Source: Betaproteobacteria bacterium (GTDB lineage: Bacteria; Pseudomonadota; Gammaproteobacteria; Burkholderiales; SG8-41). Taken from it: a stretch of DNA of 28,311 bases. The stretch covers positions 1 through 28,311 of the forward strand of contig JANXSE010000007.1 in assembly GCA_025356695.1 (NCBI GenBank). Reading direction: 5' to 3'. A program made the translations under genes and the position numbers. Each line of letters begins with the position of its first letter. Positions within the stretch are counted from its first letter, which is position 1. Shown here piece after piece: positions 15,882 through 24,864 of this stretch. The notes under the pieces are model-generated. The model worked only from the letters and a program-made list of their open reading frames with translations, was not told the DNA's origin and did no database searches.

Positions 15882-17411
15882 TTGCGCAAACACCCGCTGA
15901 TCCTGGCTGCCCTGGCCGGTGCCGCAACGGTGCCGGGATTCGCACCATTCGAATGGTTTGTGCTGCCGGTGCTGACACTGGCCATCCTGATCGGACTTTG
16001 GCAAACGGCCGCCAACCCGCGCGCCGCCGCACTGGCGGGTTTTGTTTTCGGCCTCGCATTTTTCATCTGCGGCGTCAGCTGGGTCTACGTCAGCATGCAC
16101 GACTTCGGCGCGATGCCGGCGTGGCTGGCCATCGCGCTGACCTTGCTGCTGTGCGCTTACCTGGCGCTGTTTCCCGCCGCCACCGGCTGGGTCTGCCGCA
16201 CGCTCGACTGCCGGTCGAACATCGTCGCGCTGCTGGCCGTACCCGCCGTCTGGATGCTGACCGAATGGCTGCGCGGCTGGCTGTTTACCGGGTTCCCCTG
16301 GCTGGCAATCGGTTATTCGCAACTGCCGGCCAGTCCGCTCGCCGGTTACATCCCGGTGGTCGGCGTGTATGGCGCAAGCCTGCTGACCTTGGCCAGCGCC
16401 GCACTGCTGCTCGTCGGCGCAAAACGTGCGCTCGCATCAGCGGACAAGCGGCCACTGCCTGTTTTGTTGTCGCTGCTCGACAAACCGTGGTTGCTGCTGT
16501 TGGTTGCAATGTGGGCGGGCGGCTTTGCCCTGAAAAACGTGGCGTGGACCGCGCCGATCGGCGAACCACTGTCGGTAGCGCTGGTGCAGGGCAATATCGC
16601 GCAGGACCTGAAATGGCGCGACGACCGCGTGCAATCAACGCTGTCGGCCTATCGCGACTTCGTTGCAGCAAACGACGCGCGTCTGACCGTGCTGCCGGAA
16701 ACCGCGCTGCCGCTGTTCCTGCACAGCGTGCCGCGCGACTATCTCGAAGGACTGGCAGCGCACGTGAGCAAATCAAACGGCGACATTCTGATCGGCGTGC
16801 CGGAACGCAGCGATGCCAGCACCTATTTCAACACCGTGCTGTCGATCGGCAGCGCGCCCGCCCAGTTCTACCGCAAATCGCATCTGGTGCCCTTCGGCGA
16901 ATTTGTGCCGATGAAATTTCTGTTCGGCTGGTTTCTCGACTTTGCGCAAATCCCGCTGGCCGATTTCGCGCGCGGCGACGAATCGCAGCAGCCGCTGGCG
17001 GTGGCCGGTCAACAGGTCGCGGTGAACATCTGCTACGAAGACGCTTTCGGCGCCGAGATCGCGCGCCAGCTGCCGCAGGCGACCCTGCTCGTCAATGTCA
17101 GCAATGTGGCGTGGTTCGGCCGTTCGATCGCGCCACAGCAGCACCTGCAGATCTCGCAGGCGCGTGCCCTCGAGACCGGGCGCCCCATGCTGCGCGCCAC
17201 CAATACCGGCATGACCGCGATCATCGATCCGCACGGCCACGTGCAAAGTGTGGCACCGGAATTCACTGCCACCGTGGTGCGCGGCGAAGTTCGGGGCTAT
17301 GCCGGCGTCACGCCCTATGTGCGCTGGACGGACTGGCCGGTCATCATCGTTGCGCTGCTGCTGCTGGCTGGCGTCTGGCTGGGCCGTTTTCTCCGCCGCA
17401 GCGGCCAATAG
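15882..17411 (+). CDS. lnt: Apolipoprotein N-acyltransferase
   Basis: A 509-residue inner-membrane enzyme that adds the third acyl chain to the N-terminal Cys of lipoproteins. About seven hydrophobic segments occupy residues 5-220, followed by the periplasmic nitrilase-like domain with catalytic E273 (VLPETALPLF), K332 (YRKSHLVPFGEF) and C384 (VNICYEDAFG), and a final C-terminal helix (485-503). The start is TTG 15882, giving MRKHPLILAALAG, needed for a complete first helix. Clients in this window are MltA and LptM. Follows corC closely. Confidence 0.94.
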   Translation: MRKHPLILAALAGAATVPGFAPFEWFVLPVLTLAILIGLWQTAANPRAAALAGFVFGLAFFICGVSWVYVSMHDFGAMPAWLAIALTLLLCAYLALFPAATGWVCRTLDCRSNIVALLAVPAVWMLTEWLRGWLFTGFPWLAIGYSQLPASPLAGYIPVVGVYGASLLTLASAALLLVGAKRALASADKRPLPVLLSLLDKPWLLLLVAMWAGGFALKNVAWTAPIGEPLSVALVQGNIAQDLKWRDDRVQSTLSAYRDFVAANDARLTVLPETALPLFLHSVPRDYLEGLAAHVSKSNGDILIGVPERSDASTYFNTVLSIGSAPAQFYRKSHLVPFGEFVPMKFLFGWFLDFAQIPLADFARGDESQQPLAVAGQQVAVNICYEDAFGAEIARQLPQATLLVNVSNVAWFGRSIAPQQHLQISQARALETGRPMLRATNTGMTAIIDPHGHVQSVAPEFTATVVRGEVRGYAGVTPYVRWTDWPVIIVALLLLAGVWLGRFLRRSGQ

Positions 17412-17516
17412 CCGGGTCAAAATCGCACGCGATACTGCGCGTACCCGGGTTTCAGCCACGGTGATGTCTCTCGCGGCCTGCAATCGCGCGCCCTGTTCCG
17501 CACCGCCGGGAAAAGC

Positions 17517-17522
17517 TAAAAT
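17517..17522 (+). promoter_or_regulatory. Possible -10 box for glyQ
   Basis: TAAAAT at 17517-17522, in GCTAAAATCCGCCC, lies 38 bases before the glyQ ATG in the only gap (149 bases) between lnt and glyQ. The -35 is weak. It is the likeliest promoter for glyQ-glyS-gmhB-plsC-ygjP. Confidence 0.35.
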
Positions 17523-17560
17523 CCGCCCTCACTCAACCAATCGCGGGCGACCGCCTGCCC

Positions 17561-18502
17561 ATGCTGACATTCCAACAGATCATTCTGCGCCTGCAACAAT
17601 ACTGGGGCGACCGCGGCTGCGCGCTGCTGCAGCCTTACGACATGGAGGTCGGTGCCGGCACCTCGCACACCGCGACCTTTCTGCGCGCCATCGGGCCCGA
17701 ACCGTGGCGCGCCGCCTATGTGCAGCCGTCGCGCCGCCCGAAGGACGGCCGTTACGGCGAAAACCCGAACCGCATGCAGCATTACTACCAGTATCAGGTG
17801 GTGCTCAAACCATCGCCCGCCGACATCATCGACCTCTACATCGGTTCGCTGCAGGAACTGGGCATCGATCCGGCCGCGCACGACATCCGGCTGGTTGAAG
17901 ACAACTGGGAAAACCCGACGCTAGGCGCCTGGGGCCTCGGCTGGGAAGTGTGGTTAAACGGCATGGAAGTCACGCAGTTCACCTACTTTCAACAGGTCGG
18001 CGGCATCGACTGCAAACCGATCACCGGTGAAATCACCTACGGCATCGAGCGTCTGGCGATGTATCTGCAGAACGTCGAGAACGTTTACGACCTGGTGTGG
18101 ACGCCGGGCGTGACCTATCGCGACGTCTTCCACCAGAACGAAGTCGAGCAATCGACGTACAACTTCGAACACTCCAACGCGGCGATGCTGTTCGAACATT
18201 TCGGTCACTACGAAAGCGAAGCCAGGCGCCTGATGGCGGTGGCACTCGCATTGCCGGCCTATGAAATGGTGTTAAAGGCGGCACACACCTTCAATCTGCT
18301 CGATGCGCGCGGCGCCATTTCGGTGACGGAGCGCGCTGCCTACATCGGCCGTATCCGCAATCTGGCTCGCAGCGTGTCGCAGTCCTATTTCGACTCGCGT
18401 CTGCGCCAGGATTTCCCGATGTGCGCACCGGGCCAGCTCGAACGGCTGGGCATCGACGTCGCCGCGCTGAAGGCCGCGGCACAGGAAAAGGCGACGGCAT
18501 GA
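17561..18502 (+). CDS. glyQ: Glycyl-tRNA synthetase alpha subunit
   Basis: A 313-residue protein, the catalytic subunit of the bacterial alpha2-beta2 class II-type synthetase that charges tRNA-Gly. Signature segments are [72 protein letters not shown] and [13 protein letters not shown] 17561 gives the standard start [12 protein letters not shown]. Its stop overlaps the glyS start (ATGA), consistent with matched production of the two subunits. Confidence 0.97.
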   Translation: MLTFQQIILRLQQYWGDRGCALLQPYDMEVGAGTSHTATFLRAIGPEPWRAAYVQPSRRPKDGRYGENPNRMQHYYQYQVVLKPSPADIIDLYIGSLQELGIDPAAHDIRLVEDNWENPTLGAWGLGWEVWLNGMEVTQFTYFQQVGGIDCKPITGEITYGIERLAMYLQNVENVYDLVWTPGVTYRDVFHQNEVEQSTYNFEHSNAAMLFEHFGHYESEARRLMAVALALPAYEMVLKAAHTFNLLDARGAISVTERAAYIGRIRNLARSVSQSYFDSRLRQDFPMCAPGQLERLGIDVAALKAAAQEKATA

Positions 18503-20619
18503 GCGCGAACCTGCTGGTCGAATTGCTGACCGAAGAACTGCCGCCGAAAGCGCTCAAACAACTGGCCGAGGCTTTTGCGAATGGCATCGCCGCCGGATTG
18601 ACCACGCGCGGGCTCGCGCCCGCCGATGCCGCACGCGAGGTCTATGCGACGCCGCGACGGCTGGCCGTCAAAATCGCCGGCGTGCTGGGGCGTGGCAGCG
18701 ATCGCAGCGAAACCAAGAAACTGATGCCGGCGAAAGTCGCTTTTGGTGCTGACGGCAATGCCACGACGGCTCTGCGCAAACGCCTCGAAAAAGAAGGTTA
18801 TGCCGCCGACGTCAATATTGAGGGCATCGTCGAACGCAAAATGGAGGGCAAGGAAGAGTTTGTCTTTCATACGCAGGTCGTGCCCGGCCAGTCGCTGCAA
18901 ATTGGTTTGCAGGCGGCACTTGAAGACGCAATTGCCAAGCTGCCGATCCCGAAGGTGATGAGCTATCAACTCGCCGATGGTGCTACCACCGTGCATTTCG
19001 TGCGCCCGGCGCACGGCCTCATCGCACTGCACGGTAACGAGATCGTACCGGTCGAAATTCTCGGACTGCAAGCGGGCCGCGTTACACAGGGCCACCGCTT
19101 CCAGGGCGCGCGCGACATCGAAATCGCCACCGCGGACGCCTACGAGGAAGCGCTGGCGGCCGACGGCAAAATCATCGCCGGCTTCGATCAGCGTCGCGCC
19201 GACATCTACACCCAGCTGCAAAAACACGCCGGCGAAATCGGCGCTACGCTGGGTGCGCCGGCCGATTACGAGCCGCTGCTCGACGAAGTCACCGCACTGG
19301 TGGAGATGCCGACGGTCTACGTCGGCACTTTCGAAGCCGAATATCTGGCGGTGCCGCAGGAATGCCTGGTGCTGACCATGCGCGCCAACCAGAAGTATTT
19401 CCCGCTGTTCGACACGGCGGGCAAGCTGACCAACCGCTTCCTGATCGTTTCGAACATGCGGCTCACCGATCCGCAGAACATCGTCGAAGGCAACCAGCGC
19501 GTGATCCGGCCGCGGCTCGCCGATGCGCGGTTTTTCTTCGAAACCGACAAGAAAGTCCGACTTGAAGAACGCGTGCCCGAACTGGCGCGGATCGTTTATC
19601 ACAACAAGCTCGGCAGCCAGCTTGAGCGCACCACGCGCGTGCAGTTACTCGCCGGCGTGATTGCGCGCGCGATCGGCGCCGATGCCGCACTGGCTGAACG
19701 CGCCGCCTGGCTGGCCAAAGCCGACCTGCTGACCAACATGGTCGGCGAATTTCCGGAACTGCAGGGCACGATGGGCCGCTACTACGCGCTGGCCGACGGC
19801 GAAAACGCCGCCATCGCCGCCGCCATCGGCAACCAATACCGCACCCGCTTCGGCGACGACGGTGCCGCCGACACCGTGGCTGCCAGCCTCTATCTGGCCG
19901 ACCGCATTGAAACGCTGGTTGGGATCTGGGGCATCGGCCTGCAACCGACGGGCGACAAAGACCCGTTCGGCCTGCGGCGTGCGGCACTCGGGGTGATCAG
20001 CGTGTTCGAGTGGCTGGGCGCGCGCAGCGGCGCCGGCGCATTCGATTTGCAACTGGCAGCGCTAATCGATCACGCGACTGCACAATTCAAACACGGCGTG
20101 CTCGGCAAGGACGTCAAGGCGCCGCTGATCGAATTTGTATTCGAACGTTATCGCAACCAGCTGGCGACCAGACACGACCGCAACGCAGTCGACGCGGTTA
20201 TCGCGCTGCAGCCGCCGCTGCAGGAAGTCGCGGCACGTTTGAACGCCGTGATCGCATTCAGTGCGTTGCCGGAAGCCGCTTCGCTGGCCGCCGCCAACAA
20301 ACGCATCGGCAACATCCTCAAAAAGGCGGAAGGCGCGGTCGCGACGGTCGATCCAACGCTGTTTGTCGAACCTGCCGAGCGCGCATTGGCGTCGGCGCTG
20401 GCGCAGGTACGCCCCAACGCAATGGCGCGTTTTGCCAGCGGTGACTACGCCGGCAGTCTGATGCTGCTTGCCCGCACGCGCGACGCGGTTGACGCCTTCT
20501 TCACCGACGTCATGGTGATGGCAGAAGACCCGAAACAGCGCGACAATCGTATCGCCCTGCTGCGCGAACTGCACGGACTGATGAACAAGATTGCCGACCT
20601 CTCGAAACTTGCCGCATGA
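18499..20619 (+). CDS. glyS: Glycyl-tRNA synthetase beta subunit
   Basis: A 706-residue partner of GlyQ needed for tRNA recognition. The N-terminus [19 protein letters not shown] is canonical. Other blocks are [53 protein letters not shown] and, near 480-510, [13 protein letters not shown]. The C-terminal third contains the helical anticodon-binding (DALR-like) region. ATG 18499 was preferred over an upstream in-frame start at 18421 that has no homology. ATGA overlaps with glyQ before and gmhB after. Confidence 0.96.
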   Translation: MSANLLVELLTEELPPKALKQLAEAFANGIAAGLTTRGLAPADAAREVYATPRRLAVKIAGVLGRGSDRSETKKLMPAKVAFGADGNATTALRKRLEKEGYAADVNIEGIVERKMEGKEEFVFHTQVVPGQSLQIGLQAALEDAIAKLPIPKVMSYQLADGATTVHFVRPAHGLIALHGNEIVPVEILGLQAGRVTQGHRFQGARDIEIATADAYEEALAADGKIIAGFDQRRADIYTQLQKHAGEIGATLGAPADYEPLLDEVTALVEMPTVYVGTFEAEYLAVPQECLVLTMRANQKYFPLFDTAGKLTNRFLIVSNMRLTDPQNIVEGNQRVIRPRLADARFFFETDKKVRLEERVPELARIVYHNKLGSQLERTTRVQLLAGVIARAIGADAALAERAAWLAKADLLTNMVGEFPELQGTMGRYYALADGENAAIAAAIGNQYRTRFGDDGAADTVAASLYLADRIETLVGIWGIGLQPTGDKDPFGLRRAALGVISVFEWLGARSGAGAFDLQLAALIDHATAQFKHGVLGKDVKAPLIEFVFERYRNQLATRHDRNAVDAVIALQPPLQEVAARLNAVIAFSALPEAASLAAANKRIGNILKKAEGAVATVDPTLFVEPAERALASALAQVRPNAMARFASGDYAGSLMLLARTRDAVDAFFTDVMVMAEDPKQRDNRIALLRELHGLMNKIADLSKLAA

Positions 20620-21149
20620 AACTCGTCATTCTCGATCGCGACGGCGTGATCAATCACGACAGCGCCGAGTTCATCAAAAACCCGGACGAATGGGTACCGA
20701 TTCCCGGCAGCCTGGAGGCGATTGCGCGCCTGAATCAAGACGGCTACAACGTCGTGCTGGCGACCAACCAGTCCGGCGTCGGCCGCGGCCTTCTCGATAT
20801 CGCCACGCTGTGCGCCATCCACGACAAGATGCATCTGGCGCTGGCACACGCCGGCGCCCGCGTCGAAGCCGTGTTCTACTGCCCGCATGGACAGGATGCC
20901 GGTTGCAACTGCCGCAAGCCCAAACCCGGCATGTTCGAGGACATCGCCCACCGCTTCAACGTCGATCTCACCGACGTGCCCTGCGTGGGTGATTCATTGC
21001 GCGACCTGCAGGCTGCCGCTGCCGTCGGCGCGCAACCGATCCTGGTGCTGACCGGCAAAGGCATGCAGACCAAGGCGGCGGGCGGACTGCCGGCGCACAC
21101 GCAAATCCACGCCGATCTCGCCGCCGCGGTCAAAGCTATCGTCTCATGA
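20616..21149 (+). CDS. gmhB: D-glycero-beta-D-manno-heptose 1,7-bisphosphate 7-phosphatase
   Basis: A 177-residue HAD phosphatase of the ADP-heptose pathway for the lipopolysaccharide inner core. The nucleophile and acid are D7 and D9 (LDRDGVIN); motif II is ATNQSGVGRG; motifs III/IV are RKPKPGMFE and VGDSLRDLQAA. The zinc-binding loop is C89-P-H91 ... C97-N-C99, which separates GmhB from other HAD enzymes. ATGA overlaps join it to glyS and plsC. The same family includes alpha-anomer-specific enzymes, so anomer choice is not certain. Confidence 0.92.
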   Translation: MKLVILDRDGVINHDSAEFIKNPDEWVPIPGSLEAIARLNQDGYNVVLATNQSGVGRGLLDIATLCAIHDKMHLALAHAGARVEAVFYCPHGQDAGCNCRKPKPGMFEDIAHRFNVDLTDVPCVGDSLRDLQAAAAVGAQPILVLTGKGMQTKAAGGLPAHTQIHADLAAAVKAIVS

Positions 21150-21871
21150 GCGCCGGCATCGTCCTGCGTTCCTGCCTGTTTGCCGCCTTTCAGCTCGTTC
21201 TCACGCCGCCCTACGCCGTTGTCGCGCTGCTGACGTTCCCGTTCAGCGCACTCACGCGCTACCGCATCATATCGTTGTGGGCCCGCGTGATGATGCTGGC
21301 GCTCCAGCACATCTGTGGCATCCATTTCCGCGTAATCGGCGCCGCAAACATCCCGACCCGGCCCTGCGTGGTATTGTCGAAACACCAGTCGGCCTGGGAA
21401 ACCTTCGCCTTTCAGGTGATTTTTCCGCCGCAGGTGTACGTGATCAAGCGCGAGTTGCTGTGGATCCCGTTCTTTGGCTGGGGCCTGGCGATGTGTTCAC
21501 CGATCGCCATCAACCGCGGCGCCGGGCCGCGGGCCGCGCGCCAGATGCTGACGCAGGGCAAGGACCGTATCGCACGCGGTTTCTGTGTCATCGTCTACCC
21601 GGAGGGCACGCGCGTTGCACCGGGCACGCGCGGCAGGTATCAATCATCCGGCAGCGCCGTCGCGATCCATGCCGGCGTGCCGGTGTTGCCGGTCGCCCAC
21701 AATGCGGGACGCTGCTGGCGGCGCAATGCCTTTCTCAAACATCCGGGCACGGTTACGGTCAGCATCGGTGCGCCGATCGACTCCAGCGGACGTAAAGCAG
21801 ACGCGCTCACGCGCGAAGTCGAGACCTGGATCGAAGCCGAAATGCAGCGGATCGATGTTGGACACGCCTGA
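21146..21871 (+). CDS. plsC: 1-acyl-sn-glycerol-3-phosphate acyltransferase
   Basis: A 241-residue inner-membrane enzyme making phosphatidic acid. Hydrophobic N-terminal segments (about 5-35 and 45-58) precede the acyltransferase core. The catalytic motif is H80-Q-S-A-W-E85, i.e. HX4E in place of the common HX4D; motif III is VYPEGTRV and motif IV lies around VPVLPVAHNAG. The HX4E form in the KHQSxWETF context is, as I recall, usual in betaproteobacterial PlsC and not a defect. It overlaps gmhB by 4 bases and the next gene by 17. Confidence 0.92.
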   Translation: MSAGIVLRSCLFAAFQLVLTPPYAVVALLTFPFSALTRYRIISLWARVMMLALQHICGIHFRVIGAANIPTRPCVVLSKHQSAWETFAFQVIFPPQVYVIKRELLWIPFFGWGLAMCSPIAINRGAGPRAARQMLTQGKDRIARGFCVIVYPEGTRVAPGTRGRYQSSGSAVAIHAGVPVLPVAHNAGRCWRRNAFLKHPGTVTVSIGAPIDSSGRKADALTREVETWIEAEMQRIDVGHA

Positions 21872-22613
21872 GCAACAACTGGCACTCGTGTTCGACCGTC
21901 CACCGGACGACGCGGCGCCGCAACGTTTGCAACTCGGCGGACAGCCGATTGAATACACCATCAGGCGCAGCGCGCGACGGCGCAGCATCACGCTGATGAT
22001 CGACGAGCATGGGCTGCGGGTCGGTGCGCCGCTGCGCGCCTCGCAGCAGCGCATTGTGTCGGTCCTGAGCACACATGCAAGCTGGGTCGTGCGCAAGATG
22101 ACGGAATGGAAGGCGCGCCGGCCACCGCCCTTCGCCTGGTCGGCGGGGGCGCAACTATCGTTTCTCGGCAAACCGCTCAGGCTTGCGCCGGATCCGACGC
22201 ACGTCCGCACCACGCGCCGTGGCGACAACCTTCTGCTGCCAGCACGCCCCGATGACGCCGCGGCCATGGCATGTGCCGCAATGGCCTGGCTGCAACTCAA
22301 TGCAAAAGAGTGGTTCGAGCAGCGTGTCGTTCATTTTGCGCCGGTGCTGAGGGTCAAAATTCCGCTGCTCAGGCTGTCTAACGCACAAACCCGCTGGGGC
22401 ACCTGTCATCCGCATGGCCGTGTGCACCTGAACTGGCGCCTGATCCACATGCCGCCGGCGCTGATCGACTACGTAGTCGTGCACGAACTGGCGCATTTGC
22501 ACGAACCCAACCACTCAACGCGGTTCTGGCGCCATGTCGAGGCCGTCCTGCCCGATCATGCACAACGGCGCAAAATGCTGCGCACGGATGCGCATCGTTT
22601 CCTGCTGCCCTGA
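21855..22613 (+). CDS. YgjP-like zinc metallohydrolase (M48/DUF45 family)
   Basis: A 252-residue protein. The metal site is H210-E-L-A-H214 with a third ligand likely H220 in EPNHSTRFW; TRWGTCHPHGRVHLNWRL precedes it, as in YgjP proteins. The N-terminal beta region (RLQLGGQPIEYTIRRSARRR) is also typical. The Escherichia coli family member has been described as a UTP pyrophosphatase, while annotation pipelines call the family metal-dependent hydrolases or peptidases; the substrate here is not settled. ATG 21855 overlaps plsC by 17 bases. Last gene of the glyQ cluster. Confidence 0.88.
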   Translation: MLDTPEQQLALVFDRPPDDAAPQRLQLGGQPIEYTIRRSARRRSITLMIDEHGLRVGAPLRASQQRIVSVLSTHASWVVRKMTEWKARRPPPFAWSAGAQLSFLGKPLRLAPDPTHVRTTRRGDNLLLPARPDDAAAMACAAMAWLQLNAKEWFEQRVVHFAPVLRVKIPLLRLSNAQTRWGTCHPHGRVHLNWRLIHMPPALIDYVVVHELAHLHEPNHSTRFWRHVEAVLPDHAQRRKMLRTDAHRFLLP

Positions 22614-22636
22614 CCGGTAACCGCATATCGCTATGC

Positions 22637-22642
22637 TAATAT
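22637..22642 (+). promoter_or_regulatory. Possible extended -10 box for lptM-lysA
   Basis: TGC-TAATAT (TG at 22634-22635, hexamer 22637-22642) is an extended -10 lying 29 bases before the lptM ATG at 22672. It would place the transcript start downstream of the ATG at 22633, which supports the later start for lptM. Confidence 0.4.
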
Positions 22643-22671
22643 TCCTGCGCACACGCCTTTTAAAGCCACTC

Positions 22672-22836
22672 ATGCGAAATCTTTTCGTTACCCTGTCGAT
22701 CACCTGCCTGTTATCGGCCTGCGGACTCAAAGGTCCGCTGTACGTGCCGAGCCAAAAACCGGACGCAAAACCGCCTGCTTCGGCCCCGGCAGCGCAAACC
22801 GACGAAAAGAAAACCTCCGGCAGCACCTCGCCGTGA
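22672..22836 (+). CDS. lptM: LPS translocon maturation lipoprotein LptM (YifL family)
   Basis: A 54-residue lipoprotein with lipobox L-S-A-C17 and the invariant C-G-L-K-G-P-L-Y-V-P motif of the LptM family, followed by a short Pro/Ala/Lys-rich tail. LptM assists LptD disulfide maturation in the outer-membrane lipopolysaccharide translocon in Escherichia coli. The ATG at 22672 gives a compact signal peptide; an in-frame ATG at 22633 would add thirteen residues. It sits directly upstream of lysA, overlapping it by 4 bases, the usual position for this gene. Confidence 0.9.
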   Translation: MRNLFVTLSITCLLSACGLKGPLYVPSQKPDAKPPASAPAAQTDEKKTSGSTSP

Positions 22837-24077
22837 CTTTTTTCACGCAACGCGACCAGCATCTCTTTGTTGAAGGGGTGTCGCTGGAGCAGATTGCCGA
22901 AAACTGCGGTACGCCCTGCTATGTCTACTCGCGGGCGGCGCTGGAATCGGCCTATCGTGCCTACGACGATGCGCTGGCAACGCGCGACCATCTGGTCTGC
23001 TACGCCGTCAAAGCCAATTCAAGTCTCGCCATCCTGAACGTCTTTGCGCGTCTCGGCAGCGGCTTCGATATCGTTTCGGGCGGCGAGCTCGCGCGCGTAC
23101 TCAAAGCCGGCGGCGATCCAAAGAAGGTGGTGTTTTCCGGCGTCGGCAAGACCGCCGGCGAGATGCGCGCGGCGCTGGCGGCCGGCATCCTCTGCTTCAA
23201 CGTCGAGTCCGAGAGCGAGCTGACACGCATCAACAAGGTGGCTGGCGAGATTGGCAAAATTGCGCCCGTCAGCCTGCGGGTCAACCCCGATGTCGATGCA
23301 AAAACCCATCCCTATATCGCGACCGGCCTCAAAGAAAACAAATTCGGCGTGCCGTTCGAAGATGCGTTGCGGCTGTATAAGGCCGCCGCCGGCATGCCCA
23401 ACCTGCGTGTGCATGGCATCGATTGCCATATCGGCTCGCAGTTGACGGAAATCCCGCCCTTCGTCGCTGCACTGCAAAAACTTTTGGGACTGGTCGATCA
23501 ACTGGCTACCGATGGCATCCAGATCAGCCATATCGATATCGGCGGCGGACTTGGTATCCGCTATCGGGACGAAACGCCGCCGCCGGTCGCTGACTACATC
23601 AAAGCGCTTGGCGCCTGCCTCGGCAAACGCCCGCAGAAAATTCTATTCGAGCCCGGCCGTTCACTGGTCGGCAATACAGGCGTGCTGCTGACGCGGGTTG
23701 AATACCTGAAACACGGCGAGGACCGCAACTTCGCCGTGGTTGATGCTGCGATGAACGACCTGATGCGTCCGGCCCTCTATGACGCGTGGCACGACATCCG
23801 CCCCGTATCGCCACGGCAGGGCATACCGCGCCGCTATGAAATCGTCGGCCCGGTTTGCGAGAGCGGTGATTTCCTCGGGCGCGATCGTGAACTCAATCTG
23901 GCTGAAGGCGACCTCCTCGCCATCATGTCGGCCGGTGCGTACGGCATGTCGATGAGTTCGAACTACAACACGCGACCGCGCGCTGCGGAGGTCATGGTGA
24001 CAGGAAACGAATTTCATATCGTCAGATCGCGCGAAACGTTCGATCAGATCATCGCAACGGAAAAAATCGCACCTTAA
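22833..24077 (+). CDS. lysA: Diaminopimelate decarboxylase
   Basis: A 414-residue PLP enzyme converting meso-diaminopimelate to lysine. The PLP lysine is K60 (YAVKANSS). The glycine-rich phosphate loop is HIDIGGGLGI, with the family segments FEPGRSLVGN and, near the end, PVCESGDFLGRDR carrying the catalytic Cys contributed across the dimer, and AGAYGMSMSSNYN. It starts at GTG 22833, overlapping the lptM stop (GTGA). Full length. Downstream the DNA turns AT-rich. Confidence 0.97.
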   Translation: MTFFTQRDQHLFVEGVSLEQIAENCGTPCYVYSRAALESAYRAYDDALATRDHLVCYAVKANSSLAILNVFARLGSGFDIVSGGELARVLKAGGDPKKVVFSGVGKTAGEMRAALAAGILCFNVESESELTRINKVAGEIGKIAPVSLRVNPDVDAKTHPYIATGLKENKFGVPFEDALRLYKAAAGMPNLRVHGIDCHIGSQLTEIPPFVAALQKLLGLVDQLATDGIQISHIDIGGGLGIRYRDETPPPVADYIKALGACLGKRPQKILFEPGRSLVGNTGVLLTRVEYLKHGEDRNFAVVDAAMNDLMRPALYDAWHDIRPVSPRQGIPRRYEIVGPVCESGDFLGRDRELNLAEGDLLAIMSAGAYGMSMSSNYNTRPRAAEVMVTGNEFHIVRSRETFDQIIATEKIAP

Positions 24078-24272
24078 ACTTGCGAAACTGTCGAAATTTC
24101 ATCGTTCGATTGCAATTTCCAAGATTTTTTTCCTGAAAAATTGCTTCGCGCATAAAAAAATTCGCTGATGTGCGGTTGGAAAATAAAAATTCCAGCGGTA
24201 TACATGCAACAACATTTCGATCAATCATCAAATTCCTTTACAAAAGTGTTGCATTTTTTTTTGAACGTAGCT

Positions 24273-24278
24273 TAGAAT
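24273..24278 (+). promoter_or_regulatory. Possible -10 box for the lysine-rich mini-gene
   Basis: TAGAAT (5 of 6 to consensus) lies 18 bases after TTGCAT (24249-24254), with a T-tract between. It would yield a leader of roughly 130 bases before ATG 24414. Confidence 0.4.
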
Positions 24279-24354
24279 TGGCGCACCAAGCGTTGTAATC
24301 CTGGTTTGGAAACAAAACAGGAGTCACAGCAACAACGTGATCGACGATTTGGGA

Positions 24355-24379
24355 GTGCAGAAACAAATGTTGTTTGCAC
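24355..24379 (+). repeat. Leader hairpin upstream of the lysine-rich mini-gene
   Basis: GTGC (24355-24358) pairs with GCAC (24376-24379) and, past a two-base AG bulge, AAACAA (24361-24366) pairs with TTGTTT (24370-24375) around loop ATG. It ends 22 bases before the TAAGGAG ribosome binding site. It may stabilise the message or bind a regulator. Confidence 0.45.
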
Positions 24380-24413
24380 GAAAGCCAACTACATAACTCG
24401 TAAGGAGATCACC

Positions 24414-24464
24414 ATGGCAGCGAAGAAAAAAGCCAAGAAAGTTGCAAAGAAAAAGAAGAAGTAA
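24414..24464 (+). CDS. Lysine-rich mini-protein (16 aa)
   Basis: The frame reads M-A-A-K-K-K-A-K-K-V-A-K-K-K-K-K-stop: ten lysines in sixteen residues, with only Ala and Val otherwise. The reasons to believe it are the strong ribosome binding site TAAGGAG (24400-24406, seven bases before ATG), a long AT-rich leader with a hairpin, and a near-perfect intrinsic terminator 16 bases after the stop. The composition resembles the Ala/Lys tails of bacterial histone H1-like proteins, so binding to nucleic acid is a reasonable guess; it could instead be a remnant of a longer gene, a leader-type peptide, or part of a small RNA that is translated. I do not recognise a named family. Confidence 0.6.
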   Translation: MAAKKKAKKVAKKKKK

Positions 24465-24479
24465 CGTAAGTTGCTTGAG

Positions 24480-24513
24480 CGGGAGCTGGGCTCCCCAGCT
24501 CCCGTTATTGCTC
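24480..24513 (+). terminator. Intrinsic terminator of the lysine-rich mini-gene
   Basis: CGGGAGCTGG (24480-24489) and CCAGCTCCCG (24495-24504) form a perfect 10-bp stem, with G24490-C24494 able to add one more pair, followed by a T-rich tail (TTATTGCTCTTATAGTTTT). GAGC at 24477-24480 and GCTC at 24510-24513 could extend the base of the structure. Confidence 0.8.
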
Positions 24514-24863
24514 TTATAGTTTTACCTGGCTGCATCCAGCGCGGCCTTAGCAGCACCACTCTCCCTTAGAAATTCCCTGGGTCAGCCCCCTTCTCCCCTG
24601 CAGTTTCTGCATCCTCCCGCAGAAAAATTCTCAAGTCTTTGTATTTTTTGTTTTTTCTGATTCGCTCAGAAAAGCGATGCGCGCGCATCAACAACCCGTA
24701 ACGAGATTGATCCCTGCAAGTTAAGAATGCAGACCGCAGGCACTCGCCGCCATTGCGTCGTAGCGATGCTGGACTAACCGATGATTGCGTATCGGCCCGC
24801 GGGTGCACCGGATCTTGCAAACTTCCCGGCGTCCCGAAAGTCGCCGCGCAAATACCCGGGCGA
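24505..24863. other. Intergenic region between the mini-gene terminator and the TPR glycosyltransferase
   Basis: About 360 bases with no gene that I can support. It holds a 7-bp inverted repeat TTTCTGC/GCAGAAA (24604-24625), a T-rich stretch (24640-24656) and a 14-base perfect palindrome GATGCGCGCGCATC (24676-24689). The short frames across it on either strand have no ribosome binding site and random-looking composition. Confidence 0.5.
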
Positions 24864-24864
24864 C
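24840..24864 (-). terminator. Weak terminator-like hairpin at the end of the TPR glycosyltransferase gene
   Basis: GTCGCC/GGCGAC arms (24840-24845 and 24859-24864) with a 13-base loop. On the minus strand the structure overlaps the stop codon and is followed by only three T before G/C bases, so termination may be Rho-dependent instead. Confidence 0.25.

Larger units (their letters stand above)
24078..24413. other. AT-rich intergenic region between lysA and the lysine-rich mini-gene
   Basis: 336 bases, much richer in A and T than the rest of the window, with several A and T tracts (24124-24131, 24154-24160, 24254-24262). No protein-coding frame is convincing. An inverted repeat GCAATTT/AAATTGC (24112-24144) follows lysA without a T-run. 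The right half holds the probable promoter and leader of the mini-gene: TAGAAT at 24273-24278, and a hairpin at 24355-24379. Confidence 0.6.

Noticed and set aside
15953..17464. Plus-strand open frame of 503 codons, very Arg-rich
   Set aside because: Out-of-phase reading of lnt; composition (Arg/Ala/Gly-rich, low in hydrophobic structure) is that of a shadow frame.
18385..19602. Minus-strand open frame of 405 codons
   Set aside because: Antisense of glyS.
21146..21871. PlsC HX4E in place of HX4D considered as an inactivating change
   Set aside because: The KHQSxWETF form is, from memory, common in betaproteobacterial PlsC, and the other motifs are intact.
24337..24396. 20-codon GTG-started frame in the leader of the lysine-rich mini-gene
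   Set aside because: The only upstream purine-rich site is 13 bases away and the start is GTG; no regulatory codon run. It may be chance, though a translated leader cannot be fully excluded.
24676..24689. 14-base perfect palindrome considered as a protein operator
   Set aside because: It is a simple GC alternation of a kind expected by chance in GC-rich DNA, and no promoter element is positioned next to it.
24566..24820. Minus-strand open frame of 84 codons in the intergenic region
   Set aside because: No ribosome binding site, no recognisable domain, and random composition.
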